Part shown: piece by piece, positions 1-6,679 of the stretch | How the letters are laid out: each line of letters starts with the position of its first letter | Position numbering within the stretch: the stretch's first letter is position 1 | Assembly (NCBI GenBank): GCA_017303655.1 | Contig: JAFLCE010000046.1 | Location: 1 to 34,442 of the forward strand | Source: Anaerolineae bacterium | GTDB taxonomy: Bacteria; Chloroflexota; Anaerolineae; Anaerolineales; Villigracilaceae | Length of the DNA stretch: 34,442 nucleotides | Direction of reading: 5' to 3' | The notes under the pieces: model-generated | Told to the model about the DNA's origin: nothing | The model's database searches: none | The model's input: the letters and a program-made list of their open reading frames with translations, nothing else | Made by a program: the position numbers and the translations under genes

Positions 1-239
1 ACTGTATCCGCTGCGTTTCGATCAAACCTCTTGTGGATGATCTTGAATTGGAACTCGGCGATCAAATTCATATCATTCGCTTGAACGTCCAGGAACAAGT
101 GGGCATGGAACTCTCGCCTGTTTATGGGTTTGAATTTACCCCAACCTTTATTTATTTCGACTCAGCTGGGAATGAAATCTGGCGCACCATCGGCGATTTC
201 AACCCGCAACAAGTCCGCGATACTATAGCTAATGAGTAA
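1..239 (+). CDS. Thioredoxin-like protein, 5' end cut by window
   Basis: The reading frame is open from base 3, so the gene starts before the window. The first codons give C-I-R-C, a CxxC redox motif, followed by an alpha/beta pattern. The F-T-P-T-F motif (Pro codon at 141-143) matches the cis-proline loop that faces the active-site disulfide in thioredoxin folds. About 79 C-terminal residues are present. The family carries out thiol-disulfide exchange or presents reductant to partners; whether this one is cytosolic or membrane-anchored cannot be seen because the N-terminus is missing. Its stop overlaps the start of the next methyltransferase gene by 8 bases, so the two are probably translationally coupled. 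Fold assignment is fairly safe; specific role unknown. Confidence 0.8.
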   Translation, partial: CIRCVSIKPLVDDLELELGDQIHIIRLNVQEQVGMELSPVYGFEFTPTFIYFDSAGNEIWRTIGDFNPQQVRDTIANE

Positions 240-825
240 TATCCTTCATCGTTTAAAATTCAACTTCTCTTACTTAACCAAGAAAGCTCCCTGGGATAGC
301 GGCATCTCGCCACCAGAGCTTTATGATTTCATGGCAGCACACCCTGCGGGTCGCGCTCTCGATATTGGTTGCGGCACAGGCACCAACCTCATCACACTTG
401 TCAATGCAGGTTGGCAGGCACAGGGGTTCGACTTTTCATCACAAGCCATTAAACTGGCAAAGAAAAAGATCAAAAAGGCAGGCATGCAAATCCCCGTCTT
501 CACCGATGACGCTACCCAAATGAAACAGGTCACGTCAACTTTCGACCTGGCACTTGACCTCGGCTGTTTCCACGGCATCGAAAACAAAGCAGGTTATCTA
601 AAGCAATTGACTCGTGTCCTCGCCCCACATGGATTCTGGCTCATATACGGATTCTTCAAATCTGCTGCGGATCCTTCCGGTCCCGGGCTTGTGGATTCGG
701 ACCTGAGCCTGATCGAACACCATGGCTTGACCCTCATCTCCCGCACAGACGGCTTCGACAAACGCGAACGTTCTTCTGCCTGGTTCTTATGGCAGATGAG
801 TCCCGAGTTGACGAGTAACAAGTAA
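232..825 (+). CDS. Class I SAM-dependent methyltransferase
   Basis: A 197-residue protein with a Rossmann methyltransferase signature: motif I A-L-D-I-G-C-G-T-G (about residues 42-50) for S-adenosylmethionine, a probable acidic loop near G-F-D-F (65-68), and a D-L-A-L-D-L-G-C-F segment as motif IV. The architecture resembles the small TehB/UbiE-like group; the methyl acceptor cannot be predicted. The start overlaps the upstream thioredoxin-like gene. The last residues and the stop codon (T-S-N-K-stop) are encoded inside a 7-base-period repeat at 804-832, so the natural C-terminus may have been changed by repeat insertion. It is probably cotranscribed with the phosphomutase-like gene 27 bases downstream. 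Confidence 0.85.
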   Translation: MSNILHRLKFNFSYLTKKAPWDSGISPPELYDFMAAHPAGRALDIGCGTGTNLITLVNAGWQAQGFDFSSQAIKLAKKKIKKAGMQIPVFTDDATQMKQVTSTFDLALDLGCFHGIENKAGYLKQLTRVLAPHGFWLIYGFFKSAADPSGPGLVDSDLSLIEHHGLTLISRTDGFDKRERSSAWFLWQMSPELTSNK

Positions 826-832
826 CGAGTTC
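804..832. repeat. Heptamer-period repeat at methyltransferase stop
   Basis: CGAGTTG plus one extra A is followed by three phased 7-base units from 812: CGAGTAA, CAAGTAA (819-825) and CGAGTTC. The stop codon TAA (823-825) is the end of the CAAGTAA unit. The array lies between two same-strand genes and leaves the downstream gene at 853 without a clear Shine-Dalgarno sequence. It belongs with the other 7-base-period arrays in this window although its unit sequence differs from theirs. Confidence 0.65.
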
Positions 833-852
833 CGCTCGTCTCACATCTCCTT

Positions 853-1770
853 ATGAAAATCCTCTTTCTATTTCTCGATGGCATCGGGCTCGGCGAAGAC
901 AACCCCGAGACCAATCCCTTTTTGCGCGCAAACATGCCCTATCTGGAATCTTTGCTTGGCGGCAAAAAACTGACCAAGTCCGCTGCGCCCTTTGAGGGAG
1001 AATCTATTTCACTCAAAGCGGTCGACCCGAATCTCGGCGTCAAAGGTCTGCCGCAATCTGCTACTGGGCAGGCAGTGCTTTTAACTGGCATCAACATCCC
1101 TGCCGAGTTGGGCTATCACTACGGACCCAAACCCAACTCTGAAGTAGCACAATATTTAAGCGATCACACTTTATTTTCAAAGACCGTGAATGCCGGGAAA
1201 AAAGCCGCCCTGCTCAACGCCTACCCGCCACGCTATTTCGACGGCATCGACTCGGGCAAGCGTTTGTATTCCTCCATTCCGCTTGCTCTCACCAATGCAG
1301 GCATTCCGCTCTTCACAGAAAAAGACTATTTTGCAGGCACTGCCCTCTCTGCCGACTTTACCGGCGAAGGCTGGCGTGACTTCCTTGGCTTCTCAGACGC
1401 CCCGCTGTTCGAGCCGAAACCCGCAGGAAAAGAACTTGCCCGTCTTGCCAAACTCTATGATTTCTCCTTCTTTGAATATTGGGCAAGTGATTACGCCGGT
1501 CACAAACAGGATATGCCCTGGGCAGTCAAACAACTCGAAACATTTGATGGTGTTCTAAAAGGTCTGCTCGCCAATTGGGATATGTCTAATGATCTCATTC
1601 TGCTCACCTCTGACCACGGCAATATGGAAGACCTCGGCACACGGAAACATACAGCAGCGCCTGTGCCACTGCTTTTATTCGGGGACAAAACAAAACGAGA
1701 CGCCTTTAAAGACGTCTCACTATTAACTGAAATCGCGCCTGCGATCAGCAGGTCTCTGCAAGTGGACTAG
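853..1770 (+). CDS. Alkaline-phosphatase-superfamily metalloenzyme, phosphoglyceromutase-like
   Basis: A 305-residue protein with the metal-ligand pattern of the alkaline phosphatase / cofactor-independent phosphoglycerate mutase superfamily: D9 in F-L-D-G-I-G-L-G, the nucleophile region S-A-T-G-Q (69-73), D213 and H217 in D-Y-A-G-H, D254-H255 in S-D-H-G-N-M-E-D, and H266. It is much shorter than true iPGM (about 510 residues) and appears to lack the transferase insert, so a phosphatase or phosphopentomutase-like role is possible; the substrate is not predictable. No clear Shine-Dalgarno precedes the ATG (a heptamer repeat lies just upstream). Its 3' end also contains a terminator-like hairpin that reads on the opposite strand (1686-1718), probably serving the convergent gene. 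Confidence 0.8.
   Translation: MKILFLFLDGIGLGEDNPETNPFLRANMPYLESLLGGKKLTKSAAPFEGESISLKAVDPNLGVKGLPQSATGQAVLLTGINIPAELGYHYGPKPNSEVAQYLSDHTLFSKTVNAGKKAALLNAYPPRYFDGIDSGKRLYSSIPLALTNAGIPLFTEKDYFAGTALSADFTGEGWRDFLGFSDAPLFEPKPAGKELARLAKLYDFSFFEYWASDYAGHKQDMPWAVKQLETFDGVLKGLLANWDMSNDLILLTSDHGNMEDLGTRKHTAAPVPLLLFGDKTKRDAFKDVSLLTEIAPAISRSLQVD
1686..1718 (-). terminator. Minus-strand intrinsic terminator inside the convergent phosphomutase gene
   Basis: Read on the minus strand, GAGACGTC pairs with GGCGTCTC around a TTTAAA loop (8 bp with one T-G wobble, 1697-1718), followed by GTTTTGTTTTG (1696-1686). It lies 90 bases past the stop of the minus-strand membrane protein gene ending at 1808. On the plus strand no T-run follows the hairpin, so it should terminate only the minus strand. 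Confidence 0.6.
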
Positions 1771-1807
1771 CCAAACCACTTACGCATTCACTCCAATTTG
1801 TCTACAT

Positions 1808-3115
1808 TTAATTCTTTTTTATTGATTTTACAAGTCTACGCACTAGCGCAACGACAATAATTACCCCACATGAGGCTGGATATGCCACAAGGGCAGAATT
1901 TCTCAATATATCCAAATTGTCATTAAAAACGGTGAACAACCATACAATTATTGATAAAGTAACAAAAGAGACGAAGAGAACAAAAAAGGCATTTCCTCTT
2001 TTTGTTTGACGCATACGCGCTATTGCATCGATCTCAACAAGAATGAACCATACCATAACAGTCACCAGAGGAAGTACAAAAAATATCTGGGCGAGTCCTT
2101 TTACTAAAGGCAAATCGGTTGGGTTAACAAAGTATCGATCTGAGTAAAACCAAGCCCAAAAGGTTAAACCAACTGGCACAAAATAATAACATTGGGTATA
2201 AAAAACTTCCTTTAGGTCATTTTTTACATCCTGCTTATTTACACCATATAAGGATAGAATGAACAAAGAGAAAATCAGAGGGAAGGATAAAAATACAAAA
2301 CCAAGCAAAATCGATTCTTCACTTTTAAGCCTTTCGCCCCAACTTTTTGGCTGTTCAACTTGAAAGCCGTAAAACGGATCAGTGGAGCCAATCTTTCTGC
2401 TACGTATGGACCCGTAATTACCGTAAATACTGTAAATCTGAATACGTTCTTCAATATCTTCTGGAACAATAATACGAAAAGCATCATAAACTATCTCGTC
2501 AGTGTAATTAGTACAAAACACAGAGAGCGAGTAAACACCTGGCTTGAATTCGTACTCAAATGTGTTACTTACTGTATTTCGATCTAATGTCTCAAATTTT
2601 GACTGCTCAGCAAGAAGAGGATTTTCTACCCTCAGAAGCTTCGCAAAATCCTCCTCATTTAAAATCCGGTCACCAATCCAATCGCTATGAGATTCAGCAT
2701 ACATATATTTTCCTGTAGAACAATCATCTGGGCTATTGCATTCATAAATAGACCACTGAAATTCTGTAAAGTTTGAGTATGTATCCGCGCGAAAACGTGC
2801 CTCGGCTTTAAAATCCACATTACGATCCAAGATCAGTGCATCTTGGGCGGGGCGCACTAGATTTACACCAAACACAGGAATAAAATAGGTTGACAGCGCC
2901 GGAATCAAGATAACAATGAGAAACAAGAGCATAGGGGACATATATACAGCAAAAGGGGCTTCCACATCCTTTTCCAATTGCTGCTTAACGTATTCAGGGG
3001 CAAAACGAGGTTCAAAAATTATTTTGAATACCGTCTTCGGAATCAAAACCACCCACATTAGAATCCGATAGGCAAGTTTTTCCAAACCTTCTAAAAAACT
3101 GATCATTGAACCCAT
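1808..3115 (-). CDS. Multi-pass membrane protein of unknown function
   Basis: A 435-residue protein I do not recognise. It has one hydrophobic segment near residues 58-80, a polar region (about 85-260) with several Cys (C-N-S-P-D-D-C and an F-C-T-N-Y segment) that may lie outside the membrane, then four or five hydrophobic segments between about 270 and 425, ending in a basic tail (V-R-R-L-V-K-S-I-K-K-N). The N-terminus begins with an amphipathic helix-like stretch. AAGGATG upstream is a plausible ribosome binding site; Met4 is an alternative start. The gene is visibly richer in A and T than its neighbours, which suggests recent acquisition. It could be a sensor or a transport-related protein; nothing in the sequence decides. 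Confidence 0.7.
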   Translation of the reverse strand: MGSMISFLEGLEKLAYRILMWVVLIPKTVFKIIFEPRFAPEYVKQQLEKDVEAPFAVYMSPMLLFLIVILIPALSTYFIPVFGVNLVRPAQDALILDRNVDFKAEARFRADTYSNFTEFQWSIYECNSPDDCSTGKYMYAESHSDWIGDRILNEEDFAKLLRVENPLLAEQSKFETLDRNTVSNTFEYEFKPGVYSLSVFCTNYTDEIVYDAFRIIVPEDIEERIQIYSIYGNYGSIRSRKIGSTDPFYGFQVEQPKSWGERLKSEESILLGFVFLSFPLIFSLFILSLYGVNKQDVKNDLKEVFYTQCYYFVPVGLTFWAWFYSDRYFVNPTDLPLVKGLAQIFFVLPLVTVMVWFILVEIDAIARMRQTKRGNAFFVLFVSFVTLSIIVWLFTVFNDNLDILRNSALVAYPASCGVIIVVALVRRLVKSIKKN

Positions 3116-3177
3116 AAATAAATACCATCCTTAAATTGAGACGTCCAAATCTATTAGTACTTATTTGCAACACTGGT

Positions 3178-4335
3178 TCAACGGGCTAGTTTCGAAACTA
3201 CCTCCTTGGCAAAGGCAGCCAACTCCCGGTCGGTACGGCTGGCAGCGACTTCCTGTAAAGCAGGGATTGTACTTACATCTTTCAAGTCACCAAGAGATTG
3301 AATGGCTTGTCGCTTAACCTCTCGATCTGGGTCGTGCAGCATCTCGATTAGATATGGAGCGATGCGTTCATCGTGTATTTTTCCCAGCCCAAGGACAGCA
3401 CGCTCACGGACACCTGCTTCTGGATGAGTCAACGCCTCCGCCAACACGTCGATGGCGGGTGCGCCAAATTGAGCTAACGCCTCCGCTGCGGTGCGGCTGA
3501 CTTCGTGATGCAGGTCATACAACGCCATACCAATCTCTTCAATGGCGCGGGGATCGCGCAGATTCCCCAAAATGGTGATGGCAAATTTGCGGACTGTTTT
3601 TTCACGGTCGCCAAGTGCCTCGATCAGCGGCTCAACAACCGGCTCGCCCATGTTCTCAATAGTGGCAAGCAACTCACGGGTGACTTGTTCACGCTCGAAC
3701 CACCAGAAAGAATCTCGCAAGGCTTCCATCAAAAATGGAATCGCAGCCGGGTTGCGTGAACTTCCCAATGCCTTCACCGCCGCCTGGCGGACCTCGATCT
3801 TGAGGTCGTCAAGGGCAACGTTTGCGAGTTCATCAAAGGTAGATGGATCTTGAAATTTTTCAAGTGCCGTGCAAGCCGAAATACGGACTTCGTCTTCGCG
3901 ATCCTTTAAGAGAGGTAATAATTGAGGGATAACTCTGGCATCGCCAATGTTCGCAAGGGCAAGAGCTGCTCTTGAACGGACAGTGAAAAACTCTCCGTGC
4001 AAAGCTTCGACCAAAGCAGGCAGGGCGTTTTTATCTTTGCTAATGGCAAAGACTTCAGCGACCCGTCCGCGGATGAGCGGATGGGCAGAGCGAAGAGCTT
4101 TGATCAACTCGGGAGAGGCGGCAGGGATTCGGGCGAGAATCTGCTGATAGATGGCGACCAAGTTCAAGTCTTGAGTCTGAAGCGCTTCCATCAATGGAAA
4201 AACGGCATCCGCGCCCAAGTGAATCAGCTCTTGCATGATCTGGTCATGCTTTGTCCCACCGGGTAAGAGGGAGATCAGCTTTTTTGCTTCGCCTTGTTTA
4301 GAGTTCGTGAACCAATCCATAAAGATATTGTACAT
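3178..4335 (-). CDS. HEAT-repeat protein (PBS lyase HEAT-like)
   Basis: A 385-residue protein built almost entirely of about 30-residue helical repeats. The recurring pattern is A-hPALhEAL ... D-xxxVRxxAAxALGxhxD, for example D-A-R-V-I-P-Q-L-L-P-L-L followed by D-E-V-R-I-S-A-C-T-A-L. Such HEAT solenoids bind proteins, or in phycobilisome lyase relatives act on bilin attachment; here a scaffold role is more likely because no phycobiliprotein gene is near. No signal peptide, so cytosolic. Start is uncertain: Met1 (M-Y-N-I-F) or Met6 (M-D-W-F), neither with a good Shine-Dalgarno. It is divergent from the lipoprotein gene at 4409 and the two promoters probably overlap. Confidence 0.8.
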   Translation of the reverse strand: MYNIFMDWFTNSKQGEAKKLISLLPGGTKHDQIMQELIHLGADAVFPLMEALQTQDLNLVAIYQQILARIPAASPELIKALRSAHPLIRGRVAEVFAISKDKNALPALVEALHGEFFTVRSRAALALANIGDARVIPQLLPLLKDREDEVRISACTALEKFQDPSTFDELANVALDDLKIEVRQAAVKALGSSRNPAAIPFLMEALRDSFWWFEREQVTRELLATIENMGEPVVEPLIEALGDREKTVRKFAITILGNLRDPRAIEEIGMALYDLHHEVSRTAAEALAQFGAPAIDVLAEALTHPEAGVRERAVLGLGKIHDERIAPYLIEMLHDPDREVKRQAIQSLGDLKDVSTIPALQEVAASRTDRELAAFAKEVVSKLAR

Positions 4336-4363
4336 GAAATTAAAATTGAATGAACAGGTGAAG

Positions 4364-4392
4364 TGTATAATAATTGAATATCAGTTCGCCAA
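4364..4392. promoter_or_regulatory. Overlapping divergent promoters
   Basis: Minus strand: TTGGCG (4392-4387), 17-base spacer, TATACA (4369-4364), placing the start about 22 bases before the HEAT-repeat gene. Plus strand: TATAAT at 4366-4371, 37 bases before the lipoprotein start at 4409, but without a well-spaced -35. The two -10 elements share the same TATA bases, so the promoters would compete. Confidence 0.4.
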
Positions 4393-4408
4393 TTCTTAGG
4401 AGATGCGT

Positions 4409-5131
4409 ATGAAAGCTAGAAGAGATATTTCGCTTGCCAGTGCCATTTTGATCATTTCGATCCTTGCCTGTAACATGCCGGGCAGTACTCCTGCTGAAAA
4501 TACCAATGAAGATGTTCCGCCTGCCCAAATCACTCCGGAGGTGACGTATGTGGTTGTGGTTGAAAATACGTCCACACCCGCGCCTACGGATACTCCCATT
4601 CCGCCTACAGCGACGGAACAAATCCCTGCCGAGATCACGTTGACGAAAAATTCCAATTGCCGCGTGGGACCCAGTGCGTTCTATAACGTTGTGGATCAAA
4701 TCGCCTCTGGCAAAGAAATGCCGGTGATCGGTCGCAGTGAAGATAGCGAATGGTGGCAGATCGTAAATGACACCGGGCGCGAATGCTGGATCTTTTTTGA
4801 AAATGCCACTCCAAATACGGACTTTAGTTCCCTCAGCATCGGCGAAGCCCCGCCCTTGCCGGGAATCCCTTTGAACTTTTTCGTGACCGACCAGCAATGT
4901 CTTTCAGCGCAGAAAAAATTCTCGGTGACGTTGAGTTGGTCTAGCGGCGGTGGCGAAACCGCTTTCCGGCTCTATCGTGACGGGAACCGGGTCGGCGAAT
5001 TCAAGCCGACGAGGTTCGTATACAAAGACCCTGCCGCTCCTTATAACAAAGTGGTGACATATGAGATCGAAGCCGTGAATGAGAACGGCACGTCAGAAAA
5101 GGCGATCCAGATCATCCCTGCCTGTAAGTAA
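4409..5131 (+). CDS. Lipoprotein with bacterial SH3-type domain
   Basis: The start at 4409 is chosen because AGGAG (4398-4402) is 6 bases upstream; the in-frame ATG at 4403 is too close. The 240-residue product opens with a lipoprotein signal: K-A-R-R, a hydrophobic run, and lipobox I-L-A-C. A Thr/Pro linker (T-P-A-P-T-D-T-P-I-P-P-T) follows, then an SH3b-like domain with N-C-R-V-G-P-S ... S-E-W-W-Q-I-V, and a C-terminal fibronectin/Ig-like module ending in V-V-T-Y-E-I-E-A-V-N-E-N-G-T. It is likely anchored at the cell surface, binding cell-wall or glycan material. It is a single-gene unit closed by a strong terminator. Fold calls are by eye; ligand unknown. Confidence 0.78.
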   Translation: MKARRDISLASAILIISILACNMPGSTPAENTNEDVPPAQITPEVTYVVVVENTSTPAPTDTPIPPTATEQIPAEITLTKNSNCRVGPSAFYNVVDQIASGKEMPVIGRSEDSEWWQIVNDTGRECWIFFENATPNTDFSSLSIGEAPPLPGIPLNFFVTDQQCLSAQKKFSVTLSWSSGGGETAFRLYRDGNRVGEFKPTRFVYKDPAAPYNKVVTYEIEAVNENGTSEKAIQIIPACK

Positions 5132-5136
5132 AAATG

Positions 5137-5168
5137 AAAACTCCCCGCATTTCTGCGGGGAGTTTTTT
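5137..5168. terminator. Bidirectional intrinsic terminator
   Basis: A 13-bp perfect stem (5137-5149 with 5154-5166) and a TTTC loop, flanked by T-runs on both strands. It lies between the lipoprotein gene (+) and the small membrane protein gene (-) and can serve both. Confidence 0.92.
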
Positions 5169-5192
5169 GTCTGTCAGCGAATAAAAAAAGAT

Positions 5193-5363
5193 TTAGAGCC
5201 CTTTCACCATCAAACTGACGGCGAGTAAAACAAACGCAATGAACAAAAGCCAGAACGCCTCGATGGGAAGCAGAGTGAAAGCACCCAGAAAGCTGAGCAA
5301 AGCAAGAAAAGCAAGTAATACGGAAATTCCAAAAGTAATCGTTTTAGGCGGGGTAAGTTTCAT
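5193..5363 (-). CDS. 56-residue membrane protein, unrecognised
   Basis: This gene is too short for many gene callers. ATG at 5363-5361, stop TAA at 5195-5193. The product starts M-K-L-T-P-P-K-T-I-T-F and has two hydrophobic helices (about residues 12-30 and 36-52) joined by a short P-I-E turn, ending M-V-K-G-L. Support comes from position: AAGGAG stands 6 bases before the ATG and a near-consensus sigma-70 promoter lies about 50-75 bases upstream. A bidirectional terminator follows. Two-helix proteins of this size often sit in, or modulate, membrane complexes; nothing identifies the partner. It is probably transcribed alone. Confidence 0.75.
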   Translation of the reverse strand: MKLTPPKTITFGISVLLAFLALLSFLGAFTLLPIEAFWLLFIAFVLLAVSLMVKGL

Positions 5364-5410
5364 TTCATTCTCCTTTAAAAAGCGATAATAAATCTGACAG
5401 ACACAATATA

Positions 5411-5438
5411 TTTATATCACGCGAAAAGGAATTGTCAA
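5411..5438 (-). promoter_or_regulatory. Sigma-70 promoter of the 56-residue membrane protein
   Basis: On the minus strand, TTGACA (5438-5433), a 16-base spacer and TATAAA (5416-5411). The predicted start near 5404 gives a leader of about 40 bases containing AAGGAG before the ATG at 5363. Confidence 0.72.
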
Positions 5439-5504
5439 ATAGCTGGGCGCGCCTTATTTCTGACTCGCAAAATCTATCAACCCTGAAATCGGGCTTTTTT
5501 TCTC

Positions 5505-5513
5505 TGATATAAT
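5505..5513 (+). promoter_or_regulatory. Extended -10 promoter of the PDH operon
   Basis: TGATATAAT is a TGn-TATAAT extended -10 element; no good -35 is seen. A start near 5520 would give a leader of about 113 bases before pdhA. The leader holds GATTC/GAATC arms near its 5' end and a hairpin with a UUCG loop at 5591-5606. Confidence 0.55.
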
Positions 5514-5590
5514 CCCCGATTCGATTGAGAGGAATCAGAACGCCAGAGCGAGTTTGGTGTTTCTTCCTTAGATATTTTTCAACCAAAAAT

Positions 5591-5606
5591 TACGCCTTCG
5601 GGCGTA
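5591..5606 (+). other. UUCG-tetraloop hairpin in the pdhA leader
   Basis: TACGCC, loop TTCG, GGCGTA: a 6-bp perfect stem closed by the very stable C(UUCG)G loop, 26 bases before the pdhA ATG and 14 bases before its GGAG. No T-run follows on the plus strand, so it is more likely a leader-stabilising or ribosome-spacing structure than a terminator. On the minus strand an ATTTTT run follows but no minus-strand gene lies upstream. Confidence 0.5.
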
Positions 5607-5632
5607 TGAACCTTGTAATTGGAGTTCCTTTA

Positions 5633-6592
5633 ATGAAGAAAGAACAATTGCTCGACTTGTATTACCAGATGGTCTTGATCCGACGTGTGGAAGAACGCGG
5701 CGCGGAACTGTACCAGGCTGGCAAGATCGGTGGCTTCATGCACCTGTACATTGGTCAGGAAGCCGTTTCGACTGGTTTGATCGCGGCGCGGGAACCCCGT
5801 GACCGTGTCATCACCGCCTACCGCGACCATGGCGTGGCACTGAATTGTGGCATCTCTGCGGATGCGGTGATGGCAGAACTGCTCGGCAAAGCGACAGGCA
5901 TGTCCAAGGGCAAAGGCGGCTCGATGCACATGGCAGATACGTCCAAGAACATGTGGGGCGGACATGCCATCGTCGGCGGGCACCTGCCCATTGCTTCGGG
6001 TTTTGCGCTTGGCGATCAATATGCCAAGAATGACAACGTCACCATCTGTATGTTCGGTGACGGCGCGACCAACATTGGCTATTTCCATGAAGCATTAAAC
6101 CTAGCCAAGACCTGGGGATTGCGAGTGTTGTGGGTTTGTGAAAACAACCAATACGGCATGGGAACCACCGTTGAACGCGCTTCGGCTGTGACCGAGATCC
6201 GCCAAAAGGCGGAAGGTTACGGTATGAAGAACGGTCAAGTAGACGGCATGGATGTGACCAAAGTCTACGAAGCCGCAAAGGAAGCGATCGATTTCGTCCG
6301 TAAAGAAGGGCAGCCTTATTTACTGGAAATCGACACCTATCGTTTCCGCGGTCACTCAATGGGCGACCCGGAACGGTATCGCAAAGCGGAAGAAGTAAAG
6401 CAGTGGCAGACGAACGATCCGATCGGCATCTTCAACAAGTATCTTCTCGATAAAAAGGTTGCCACCCGCAAGGCATTAGACGAGATCGAAGCCCGCGTGG
6501 AAGAGGAAGTTGTGAAAGCAGTTGAATTCGCCGAGACTTCTCCCGACCCTGCACCCGAAGAATTGTATACGGATATTTTTGTAGATAATTAA
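5633..6592 (+). CDS. pdhA: Pyruvate dehydrogenase E1 component, alpha subunit
   Basis: Start chosen at 5633 (M-K-K-E-Q-L-L-D-L-Y) with GGAG 8 bases upstream; a longer frame from 5525 would translate the leader and is not family-like. The 319-residue product has the thiamine diphosphate motif G-D-G (142-144) to N-N (171-172), the H-G-V-A-L region, and the G-G-S-M-H-M and R-x-R/R-F-R-G-H-S-M phosphorylation-loop motifs typical of E1 alpha. With E1 beta it decarboxylates pyruvate (or a branched-chain 2-oxoacid) and transfers the acyl group to lipoyl-E2. Gene order alpha, beta, E2 supports a complex; substrate choice between pyruvate and acetoin cannot be fully settled by eye. Confidence 0.93.
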   Translation: MKKEQLLDLYYQMVLIRRVEERGAELYQAGKIGGFMHLYIGQEAVSTGLIAAREPRDRVITAYRDHGVALNCGISADAVMAELLGKATGMSKGKGGSMHMADTSKNMWGGHAIVGGHLPIASGFALGDQYAKNDNVTICMFGDGATNIGYFHEALNLAKTWGLRVLWVCENNQYGMGTTVERASAVTEIRQKAEGYGMKNGQVDGMDVTKVYEAAKEAIDFVRKEGQPYLLEIDTYRFRGHSMGDPERYRKAEEVKQWQTNDPIGIFNKYLLDKKVATRKALDEIEARVEEEVVKAVEFAETSPDPAPEELYTDIFVDN

Positions 6593-6673
6593 CGAACCTC
6601 GATATTCGATAATTCGAGCCTCGGAAACCAACCCGACAATCGAGTATCGAATAACGAATATCGTATCACGAGG
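6591..6673. repeat. Heptamer-period repeat filling the pdhA-pdhB gap
   Basis: Almost the whole intergenic gap consists of 7-base units with CG in fixed phase (xxCGxxx). Run 1 is 6591-6611 (AACGAAC, CTCGATA, TTCGATA) and continues one base out of phase to 6626. Run 2 is 6639-6673 (five units, from ATCGAGT to CACGAGG). The final CACGAGG unit supplies the Shine-Dalgarno GAGG of pdhB. CGATATTCG (6600-6608) is perfectly complementary to CGAATATCG (6655-6663), and CCTCG (6597-6601) to CGAGG (6669-6673), so the array could fold and mask that site. Confidence 0.7.
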
Positions 6674-6679
6674 AACACA

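Noticed and set aside
4340-4897. 185-residue minus-strand open frame
   Set aside because: Antisense to the lipoprotein gene, Arg/His/Gly-rich and without family motifs; shadow frame.
5365-5586. 73-residue minus-strand open frame upstream of the small membrane protein
   Set aside because: It covers the promoter of the 56-residue gene and the PDH promoter, has no recognisable motif, and ends 2 bases from the other ATG.
5525-5632. Longer N-terminus for pdhA starting at 5525
   Set aside because: It would translate the leader and UUCG hairpin and lacks family similarity; the ATG at 5633 has a proper GGAG.
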